Source: Lichtheimia corymbifera B2541 (Eukaryota > Mucoromycota > Mucoromycetes > Mucorales > Lichtheimiaceae). From it: a stretch of 15,804 nt of DNA. The notes under the pieces were generated by a model that made no database searches, had not been told where the DNA came from, and saw only the letters and a list, made by a program, of their open reading frames with translations. The translations under genes were made by a program, and so were the position numbers. Below, in pieces: positions 9,537-15,804 of the stretch. Where the stretch lies: positions 1 to 15,804 of the forward strand of contig JNEU01000968.1 of the NCBI GenBank assembly GCA_000697475.1, read 5' to 3'. Position 1 is the stretch's first letter. Each line of letters starts with the position of its first letter.

Positions 9537-11461
9537 ATGGAGAATCTCAATCGGCGTTCAACGGCATTAGCTAATGGAGCCCACTTTGATCTTGCCTTGC
9601 GCGATGCAGCCTTTATGCGAGTGATCAGTCCATCGTCGTCACTTGGGTACCAGAAAGCAGGCACCATTTATCAGCAACAAGGACGACAAAAAGAAGCAGT
9701 AGCCATGTATGATTAAGGACTTGCCAATGTACCATCATCCGATGATTGCTACACCACCCTGCAGATGCAGCATGAGGATGCAACGAGTGCAGCAAACACG
9801 CGTATCGATTTTATTAGCCAACTACCTTTGGAACTTGTTGTATCAGCCATCGTACCATTGGTATTTCACGATTACAAGCTCAAAGCAGATACATCATGCC
9901 CATATCTTTATGTCTCACGCACATGGCAACAACGAATCCTGCAACGTAACGACTTTCAGTTTCACGTCCCTCGTAGCAAACACATGCCTCGTCCTGTATA
10001 CAATCATTTGATCCGGTTTGCCCCGCATGTCAAGTCATTGACCATTGGTTATTGGGACGAGGAGGATCCAAAGGGAGATCTTTATGCCATTTTCAAGAAG
10101 ACGAATTTCAAGCATTTGACTCAATTGTCAGTCCATTGTAAGTCAAATATACCGTACATTGTTGCATGCATATATATACAGTATATATATATAACCACTT
10201 CTCTTTAGATAAAGGCAATGAACGAGACACTCTCATTGGTATTCTTGAACGTATTGGTGGTACGCTGACGCACCTTGAACTTTCGAACGTGGATGACATG
10301 CCTTTTGGTGCCAATTTGGATTGTGTTTGGGATCTGTGCCCGAAGCTTGTATCATTGGAAGTATTCCATGCAGAAGTACAACCGCCATTGGTACCATACC
10401 TCTCGTTAACACATCTCGCCATGCGCAGCACCGATATATGCCCATTTACCGGCACGGTGATCAACGATATGCTTTCAAAGCTTCCATCACTTTTGTCGCT
10501 TGCTGTTTCACCCATGCCACAAGACATGCAATTTCTTACCAGTATACATCATCATTGCCCCAAGCTCAAGCTATTTTCAGTTGGAGTAGACTCATACTTT
10601 GGATGCGTGTACCAGTATCAGGATGGGTTGGAAAGACTATCGGTTGGAGATGGGGACGAGCAAGATCCATTCGACACAGAGGGTCTGATTTCATTATTGC
10701 ATCAAAACCATCGTTCATTGGGACAAGTCATTTTGGGCGGCTGCTTGCGTGAAGGAACTAGCGTTTCATTCGATGAGGATTTTGAATTTGAACGATTGGA
10801 GGCCTTGGAAGTGGATGCTGTCGATGACGAATTTGTTCAACTTACTGTGTCGATCATTCGCCGAGCACCGCAACTACGTAGCATCATCCTTGAGATTCGT
10901 ACATGTGGTGATCAAGATATTTTCGATTTGATAAAGCCACTTGCCCATTTACAACGCCTAGCTGCATTAAAGATCCCACATGATTCGCCATCCCTTTACA
11001 ATTGCTTCCAGCATCACGCGCAATTGGGCAGCCATTCACCCCTCAAGCACATCCAAATTGAAATTGATGAGTTAGCCTGGGATTCACCTTGGGTGTGTGC
11101 CATGGCTGAGTTACAAAATTTGAAAACATTAATGATATCAGTCTACGAAATGCCTGAAGCCTACCTGTCCATTATTGAAAAGGTTGCCAAAGGATGCCCT
11201 TCTCTTTCATACCTGGAGCTAAATTGCGACCGTTACGATATGCCTGATGGAACCGTTGCCCTATTGAAAGATCATCCCACCCTCGAAGGTTTATGTCTCG
11301 ATGCACGATCCATCTCGGACAGCGATATTATGAGTGTTTTGACCGTTCCCAAGCTCAACCGATTTATCTTTAATGCACCCGTCAAGGACTACATGATTGA
11401 TCTTTTGCGAAGAAATATTACCAAGGTCGTAAATGAGCGTGCAGGAGAAAAGTATAGTTAA
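9537..11461 (+). pseudogene. TPR / F-box / LRR-like gene with an in-frame stop in the TPR region
   Basis: This is a paralogue of the gene at 6703-8768. Exons are 9537-10137 and 10209-11461, joined by a 71-nt phase-1 intron (GTAAGT…CTCTTTAG) at the same place in the protein as in the paralogue. Order of parts: TPR-like region (LNRRSTALANGAHFDLALRD, then IYQQQGRQKEAVAMYD), F-box from about 9807 (IDFISQLPLELVVSAIVPLV … YLYVSRTWQQRILQ), then leucine-rich repeats to the end (CPSLSYLELN, HPTLEGLCLD). At 9714-9716 a TAA sits where the paralogue has the Gln of DQGL, so CAA to TAA is a likely nonsense change. Everything downstream is open for 541 residues from ATG 9765, far longer than expected if the gene had long been dead. 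Alternatives are: reinitiation at 9765 giving an F-box/LRR protein without TPR; splicing of an in-frame 66-nt segment 9699-9764 (GTAGCC…CTGCAG) that contains the stop; or a sequencing error. The F-box would act as an SCF substrate adaptor. Confidence 0.75.
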
Positions 11462-11562
11462 GAATAGAGTGACAGTTGTCCCTTATTATTCAGCCCTCCA
11501 TGTAAAACAATAACATAAATATAATACCACTTTGATGCGTCATCTGTAAACGCTTTGCATAT

Positions 11563-11568
11563 AATAAA
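11563..11568 (+). terminator. Polyadenylation signal of the third F-box gene
   Basis: AATAAA in GCATATAATAAACGCC lies about 100 bases after the stop codon at 11459-11461. The context is very like that after the truncated first family member (CATATAATAAACATC), consistent with shared ancestry of the 3' ends. Confidence 0.5.
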
Positions 11569-12172
11569 CGCCTCGAGTTGTTGCTATGATATCACATGTT
11601 GGATACTCCTACTACTTCATTGGCTGTCCATGACTTCTTTGATTATGATACCCAAGGGAAAAAAAGTAACCCCTTGGTTGGTTGCAGAGGGCTACCGCAA
11701 AGTCAGCTCGTTTTTGTAGGCTTCTACTTTGGTACCCGCGATCATTGGCACTCCATCCACAAGTGCCCTTTGCGTTATATGCTCGGCTCTTGGCGTACAG
11801 TTCTGGTAAGCTGCACCATCCAAAATTGGTTGAGCTACCATTTAAATCAGGGTAGGTCTACATAAAACTAGATTAAGACAGTAACGTGGATGGAATATGG
11901 ATGACTGCTTGCGTTATGTGACCTAGGCACTATTCTAATTATACAAACTGGTGAAGATAACGATGGTAATGCAACGAGACATTTATCGTCACAGATCCAA
12001 ACCGGCACCTGAAAACATTTCTTACTTCGAACATACACAAACAGCACATCGTTAGTCCGTCCCATTCCGAGAAATACAATTTCCTAATATACCGAAGCCG
12101 ATTTTTTTGAAGATAAAGAATTTACAACTGCCTTCGATCAATGGATACCCTGTGTGAGGTGATGAAAGCGTA
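11569..12172. other. Intergenic region, no gene supported
   Basis: A plus-strand frame of 89 codons (11596-11865) begins with ATG 11596 and has a fairly protein-like composition (for example VGFYFGTRDHWHSIHKCPL). It matches no family I know, has no obvious promoter and lies just past a polyadenylation signal, so I leave it uncalled. The remainder is AT-rich with poly-A/T runs and shows no recognisable elements. Confidence 0.45.
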
Positions 12173-12308
12173 ATCCAAAAAAAGGAGATATTGGTTGCAT
12201 AGCAACATATGTTGTCATACTAAATGAGAAAAGCTAAAGTAAACCACACCACAGCAAATGAGGTACCATCTGGATCCTCTCGATGAGCAGGATGCGCTTT
12301 TCTAATAG
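12173..12308 (+). repeat. Diverged direct repeat, copy 1
   Basis: The segment 12236-12308 (starting AAAGTAAAC, ending CTTTTCTAATAG) aligns without gaps over 73 bases with 12596-12668; about two thirds of positions match by hand count. Looser similarity extends upstream to ATCCAAAAA at 12173 and 12547. The best-kept blocks are AAAGTAAAC, TACCAT, ATCCTC, TGAG and CTTTTCTAATAG. It may be part of a dispersed non-coding repeat family or an old mobile-element fragment. Confidence 0.6.
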
Positions 12309-12546
12309 ACCAAGGGCTCTTTGCTTGAGATGCAGATAAGAGAGTGTCACGTTCGAAACTCAAGGCAAGGACCTTAAAAAAGAAACCAAGATTGAGAAGC
12401 ACACACCAAAGGGATGGTGACCCTGTTTCGGTTGTCAATGTCGACTCTAAATGTATCAAGGAATTTCAAGGGGAAGATGAGCCAATTTTTTTGTTATGAC
12501 CTACAGCGGTCGACTGCAAGAGCTCGGCCCGAGCTTTGTCACCTTG

Positions 12547-12668
12547 ATCCAAAAAGGAAATTGTGCGACGTGACCATGGCAATAATAACAACAGCAAAGT
12601 AAACTAAATTATGACAAAAGATATACCATTCGAATCCTCCCATTGAGAGAAACACACTTTTCTAATAG
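12547..12668 (+). repeat. Diverged direct repeat, copy 2
   Basis: This is the second copy of the repeat at 12173-12308, 360 bases downstream for the core segment (12596-12668). The 240 bases between the copies (12309-12546) show no gene. The spacing and the gapless alignment suggest a tandem duplication of a roughly 360-base unit that has since diverged, or two insertions of the same element. Confidence 0.6.
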
Positions 12669-12757
12669 CCAAAACCAAGTTGACTTGAGTGGTCTTGAGT
12701 AAATGGGATAAGAAGCTTATAGAAAAATGAAGAAATGTGCATGTGTCACCTAAGCAA

Positions 12758-12925
12758 CCATTGGTGCTCGCCCGGCAACGCAATTTCCCATTTGGGTTTT
12801 CTGCTGCAGCAATCCACTTTGTTATAAAAATAGGCCGTTTTCAGTTTTTCCCCAACTCCCACTTGTCTCTCTTTCCTTCTTTCGCTCTAGGACACCAGGA
12901 CAAGACCGCAAGTATGCCTCGCTAG
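12758..12925 (+). promoter_or_regulatory. Strong-looking core promoter with a four-codon mini-ORF downstream
   Basis: A reverse CCAAT box (CCATTGG, 12758-12764) is followed by TATAAAAA at 12823-12830 and then a pyrimidine-rich stretch (TTTTTCCCC, CTCTCTTTCCTTCTTTCGC) at about 12845-12888, the usual arrangement around a highly used fungal transcription start. The first ATG afterwards (12914) opens a frame of only Met-Pro-Arg before TAG (12923-12925). No plus-strand gene follows within reach. The promoter may drive a non-coding RNA, may be left over from a lost gene, or may be a chance arrangement. Confidence 0.4.
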
Positions 12926-13320
12926 ATACTATAAACAAGCGTCACGAAACACGGTATCCAGGTTACGTTGCTGGGTGGAGGGGGTTCCGGGTACTCACGA
13001 AACCAGCAACACACCTGCGAATTGAATGGGTTACGAAACTTCAAGGTGAGTCACGAAACACGAAACCACTTTACACTGGTATCCCAATCACCCCACCCGG
13101 CCAAACCTGAGGAAGAGTCCGCAATGACAAAAAACTAGGGTGTGGATTGCCAATCACCTCCACGTGGTCACACCTGGAAACCATCGTCAAGTGATGGGCT
13201 AAGCATTGGCAGAACTAGTTATATTCCTCTTTAAATAATAAAGCTTTCCTTTCATACAAGTAAAAATAATCACTACGTCCTTCTTATATATGGCTGCCCA
13301 ATGTGGTATCCTCCAAATCA
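12926..13320. other. Non-coding stretch with five ACGAAAC motifs
   Basis: ACGAAAC occurs at 12944, 12997, 13033, 13053 and 13060, within 123 bases, each preceded by C, T or A, often as TCACGAAAC. Further on are CCAATCACC at two places (about 13084 and 13150) and an inverted pair GGTGTG (about 13139) / CACACC (about 13168) that could form a hairpin. A CACGTG E-box core is at about 13161. No protein frame crosses this region. It could be the body of an RNA made from the promoter at 12758-12890 or a cluster of protein-binding sites. Confidence 0.35.
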
Positions 13321-13327
13321 ATGATTA

Positions 13328-13333
13328 TTTATT
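13328..13333 (-). terminator. Polyadenylation signal of the minus-strand ORF
   Basis: TTTATT on the plus strand is AATAAA on the minus strand, about 60 bases after the stop codon at 13394-13396. Its place fits the 3' end of the ORF above it and supports that ORF being a transcribed gene or gene end. Confidence 0.4.
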
Positions 13334-13393
13334 GGCCAATAAATCGATTGCATGTTCTATTATATCTTGATGATGTATGATGCATAATAAACT

Positions 13394-13819
13394 CTAGGTG
13401 CTATTGGAAAATGATACGTGTCGTAGATGAATGAAGAGGTGATGTTCGTTGCCATGTGGGTAGCGGTAAGGGATCAATGGAGTCGGTAAAGCGAATCGCC
13501 GGGCTGGAGTATCAAACAATAAGATGCCTCTGTAAACTGGTTGCTCATCATCACCAAGCTTGCAAAAGAATTGGAGCCCTACTTTCATCCCGTGTTCGTC
13601 CCAACCGCCCAATGTAACTTCTTCACCACCTGCCATTAAGCGCTCTTCTTGTGTTGGCATCATCAGAGACATGTCCTGGACTGCATCAAATAATCCTAGT
13701 CTTGATGAAATAACACAAAGGAGAGCAGTGCCTTGCTGCTGGAATGCCCAAGGTATCCATTCAAGCAATTGAGAAATGATATCAGCCACGTCACCATAGA
13801 TAAACCTTGGTTTGAACAT
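13394..13819 (-). CDS. Hypothetical protein, 141 residues, or last exon of a larger gene
   Basis: The frame runs from ATG 13819 to TAG at 13394-13396 and encodes about 141 residues; it is open to 13840 without another ATG. The composition is convincingly protein-like. Features are an amphipathic start (DVADIISQLLEWIPWAFQQQ), a Met-rich segment (DMSLMMPTQEERLM), a Gly/acidic strand-like part (GGEEVTLGGWDEHGMKVG) and a C-terminal stretch (GILLFDTPARRFALPTPLIP). I do not recognise the family. No membrane segment or signal peptide is evident. Upstream on the same strand lies the broken transcription-factor-like gene (14183-15415). This ORF could be its C-terminal exon, but the 360 bases between them contain stops in all frames and no clear splice path, so I list it separately. 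Confidence 0.5.
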   Translation of the reverse strand: MFKPRFIYGDVADIISQLLEWIPWAFQQQGTALLCVISSRLGLFDAVQDMSLMMPTQEERLMAGGEEVTLGGWDEHGMKVGLQFFCKLGDDEQPVYRGILLFDTPARRFALPTPLIPYRYPHGNEHHLFIHLRHVSFSNST

Positions 13820-13840
13820 CCACAATAAGAGAGACAGGTT

Positions 13841-14182
13841 CTAGGTAGCTCATTCCCAGATCAACGAGATGCTACTTTAGAACAACAGGCATAGGATGAT
13901 CCGCTTGTTTCCTTCCCGAAATTCATCCAAAGTCAATGCAGCCCTTCGTCCTTAACACCAATAGCAACCGGTACGATAGCGGTAGAAAGAGCAAATAGAC
14001 TTTCATGGTATCAAAGAATACTGAAAACGCCAGTTGGATGGAACGACTTTCTATAAACGCGCATGTCACTAATTGAGCTTCTACGTAATGGAGGCATTAC
14101 TTACCCAAAGTCATGGGTAAATCCACTATGCTTGATGCTACCCAGAAACCAACTCCAGTTTCGCATGTGAGATATGCCCGTA
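13841..14182. other. Spacer between two minus-strand coding pieces, probably decayed coding DNA
   Basis: On the minus strand this stretch has short open pieces in shifting frames, for example 21 residues reading AALTLDEFREGNKRIILCLL and a run including GISHMRNWSWFLGSIKHSGF. A GTAAGT donor lies at about 14103 and a possible TTTATAG acceptor at about 14050. This looks like continuation of the broken gene at 14183-15415 and not intergenic DNA, but stops prevent a model. Confidence 0.35.
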
Positions 14183-15415
14183 CTAACAGCCGTTTATCCA
14201 CAGGAGCAAGGAATGGTACTTGATGATGAATGACATGGGCCATTGATAACACTGGAGATCACGAACATACCCATACACTATTGCCTGTTGCTGGCTGATC
14301 TGATACATGCACAAGGAAGGAAGGTTGCCGATGTCCTTGGAAACAACTGCCAAATAGCGAAAAGCATCAACGGGCCGAATAATAGAGATGCCATCAGACG
14401 ATATGGACGCCGTAGCGCATTACGGCCTCTTGCTTATGCTGATATGATCCAGCAAAAACATTCGTGTTTAGCAGGAAATGCTGAAAACGAAATGTGGACA
14501 GCAAGATAACGCTTAGCTGTAGTGGGTGTTCCTGCAGATTCCATAAAAAGAGAGGCCCAACAGAAGTGATGCAACAAGGTATATTGACACTGAGCCTTGC
14601 TATAGATGTTGCTCCTTGACCTTGCCAGGGCTGTCGTATAGACAGCATATTGTAGGCAATCTTCAAATTCCATCATGTGGCACGTAGCAATGAGAGCTAC
14701 ATCCATTGAACATCAAAGCAACCGAGGACCACATAGACCACATGCTATAAACGAAAAGGTGTTGGTAGGCGTTGTAGGAAGGAACGGATGGTTACATACC
14801 AATGACACCTTATGGATAAAACCAGGTTGTGATCCAAACGATCCTTTCCAATGGTCCACTTGTCAGCATGCGCTATACACCGACACTCGGCCTGTATACG
14901 GAAGATGAATACTGGATAGTATGCAAGTGAGAAGATTGAATAATAGAGATATACCAGAGATAGCACACTTACGAGACGCCGACGGAATTCATACATGGAT
15001 AAAGGATTGCAGTCACTTCCAAATAAAGGGACAATGCATGATAGCCAAAGCCATACAGTAGGCGAATCAGCGCGATGCCAAATGAAGATGAATGTATCTT
15101 GCTTGCTGTCGTTACAGAGTAATCCACATGTCTGAGATATGCGCCGGAAGATATACACCAAAAGGATTAAGCGAAAAACTAATCACCAGATCATGATGGG
15201 ATAAAGCGTGATGACACCGAAAAGAAATGCCAGTTGCTGCTGATTGCTCATATGATCCATCGATAAGCCATTACGTCGGTAACTGTCCTTCAAAGGAATT
15301 TCCGACACCAAGAAGCACCAGATGCTAGAATAAAAGGTGGATGACGCCCGAGATAAGCACGTTTCTGCTTGATGCTGATGAATGATACACCCATGTGCAA
15401 ACGATGCTCGGTAAA
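14183..15415 (-). pseudogene. Broken Zn2Cys6-type transcription factor (fungal-specific domain) gene
   Basis: Read on the minus strand, consecutive pieces resemble the middle domain of fungal Zn2Cys6 regulators (fungal_trans type). They are: 15415-15290 with GRHPPFILASGASWCRKFL (like the HPPxLLxAxxA region); about 15140-14973 with DSPTVWLWLSCIVPL and MYEFRRRL (like the TAWxxxGxAxRxA and RRRLWW regions); an intron 14972-14912 (GTAAGT…TATCCAG) at the RRRL point; 14706-14494 with CHMMEFEDCLQYAVY; 14492-14400 with FQHFLLNTNVF; and 14398-14183 with SDGISIIRPVDAF and LPSLCMYQISQQQAIVYGYV. Frame changes are needed at about 14493 and 14399, and stops occur near 14900 and 15290, so it cannot make a full protein. 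No Cys6 DNA-binding domain is visible; it would lie above 15420. Such factors bind promoters in the nucleus. The family call is by motif memory only. Confidence 0.5.
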
Positions 15416-15556
15416 CTATCTTCCAACCTCATAGAGCAGTCCTTGGTAAAGATAACGTGAAATCCTGGAGCCTTCAATGCAAGACGACCCATCTAGAAAG
15501 CTACATATCAGCAAGCGTGATTCTATTTCAAGAGAAAGCTTTCAGAAGGCATTGGG

Positions 15557-15804
15557 ATGATACGTATGTGCATCTCTCAATCAGGGTTCAGTGATCCACT
15601 AGAATTCCCGCCGCCAGAAACAATAATGATAAGAAAGGGCACAATGCCAAAGAATGCCAAGGTACCAGTACTGCCTACTAGCCCCCTCCCTAAGGAAGCA
15701 TGGCGCCAAAACACCGAATTTAACAGTGACCCATATGAGCCCTTCATCAGTCGACTTTGGCACCACCTGAGCCGTGGATCCGCACGCTGCAACTGTGGTG
15801 AGAG
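15557..15804 (+). CDS. Possible 5' end of an unknown gene running off the window
   Basis: The frame is open from 15520 (after a stop at 15517-15519) to the end of the window. ATGs are at 15557, 15566, 15626 and 15644. The encoded text is proline-rich near the start (DPLEFPPPETIMIRKGTMPK, VPVLPTSPLPKEAW) and then contains Trp, His and Cys (ISRLWHHLSRGSARCNCGE). It looks like real protein but matches nothing I can name. A minus-strand frame covers the same bases (15577-15792) and is less protein-like. The gene would diverge from the broken transcription factor. It may continue past 15804; splice sites cannot be judged from here. Confidence 0.35.
   Translation, partial: MIRMCISQSGFSDPLEFPPPETIMIRKGTMPKNAKVPVLPTSPLPKEAWRQNTEFNSDPYEPFISRLWHHLSRGSARCNCGE

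Noticed and set aside
11596..11865. 89-residue plus-strand ORF
   Set aside because: Composition is acceptable, but it starts 28 bases after a polyadenylation signal, has no recognisable family and no supporting signals.
12976..13000. tRNA-like B box (GGTTCCGGGTAC)
   Set aside because: No A box at a suitable distance and no cloverleaf can be drawn.
13108..13135. RNase P/MRP-like conserved region (GAGGAAGAGTCCGCA)
   Set aside because: The resemblance to the conserved GGAAAGTCC core is partial and the other conserved blocks could not be found in order.
14243..14509. Plus-strand 88-codon frame
   Set aside because: It overlaps the minus-strand pieces that match transcription-factor motifs and has no family resemblance itself.
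15577..15792. Minus-strand 71-codon frame at the right edge
   Set aside because: It lies opposite a plus-strand frame of better composition and shows no motif; it is probably a shadow.

Overview
The window looks like nuclear DNA of a filamentous fungus, most likely an early-diverging Mucorales species resembling Lichtheimia. The reasons are short GT-AG introns (about 50-75 nt, several with CTAAC-like branch sites), AATAAA signals after the genes, and a cluster of TPR / F-box / leucine-rich-repeat-like proteins, a family I recall as expanded in Lichtheimia. The genus is inference; the fungal character is well supported. There is nothing bacterial, no rRNA or tRNA that I can recognise, and no CRISPR array.

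Layout. (1) Positions 1-4112 look like one mobile or formerly mobile unit. A multi-exon DDE-integrase gene of the KRBA2/SCAND3-like type lies between arrays of a roughly 20-bp, partly palindromic repeat (core GAAATG..CTAG..CATTTC). Two copies sit at the left window edge, and about nine lie at 3896-4113 in inverted orientation. The integrase has an HHCC zinc motif, a complete D-D(37)-E triad, a very long acidic insert, an SH3-like C-terminal segment and a terminal Cys-rich motif. A likely one-base frame break separates the last two parts. (2) 4107-5028 is the 3' part of an F-box/LRR-type gene. It is cut off at the repeat array and carries one frameshift. (3) 5029-6702 has no gene I can defend, only weak traces of a decayed minus-strand reading frame. 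(4) 6703-8768 is an intact two-exon TPR/F-box/LRR-like gene. (5) 9537-11461 is a paralogue with the same phase-1 intron and an in-frame TAA in its TPR part. (6) 11462-13393 is mostly non-coding. It holds a pair of diverged direct repeats and a textbook-looking core promoter followed by a cluster of ACGAAAC motifs. (7) 13394-13819 on the minus strand is an unrecognised 141-residue ORF with its own polyadenylation signal. (8) 14183-15415 on the minus strand is a broken gene resembling the fungal-specific domain of Zn2Cys6 transcription factors. (9) 15557 to the right edge is an open reading frame on the plus strand that may be the start of another gene.

How the parts relate. The F-box genes are a tandem family, all on the plus strand, showing different states of decay: truncated and frameshifted, intact, and interrupted by a stop codon. 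F-box proteins usually bring substrates to SCF ubiquitin ligases. The integrase unit abuts the first family member and probably caused its truncation. The window reads as a fast-turnover accessory region: gene duplication, an insertion, and loss of a transcription factor. The most unusual item is the integrase gene with its flanking inverted arrays of palindromic repeats.
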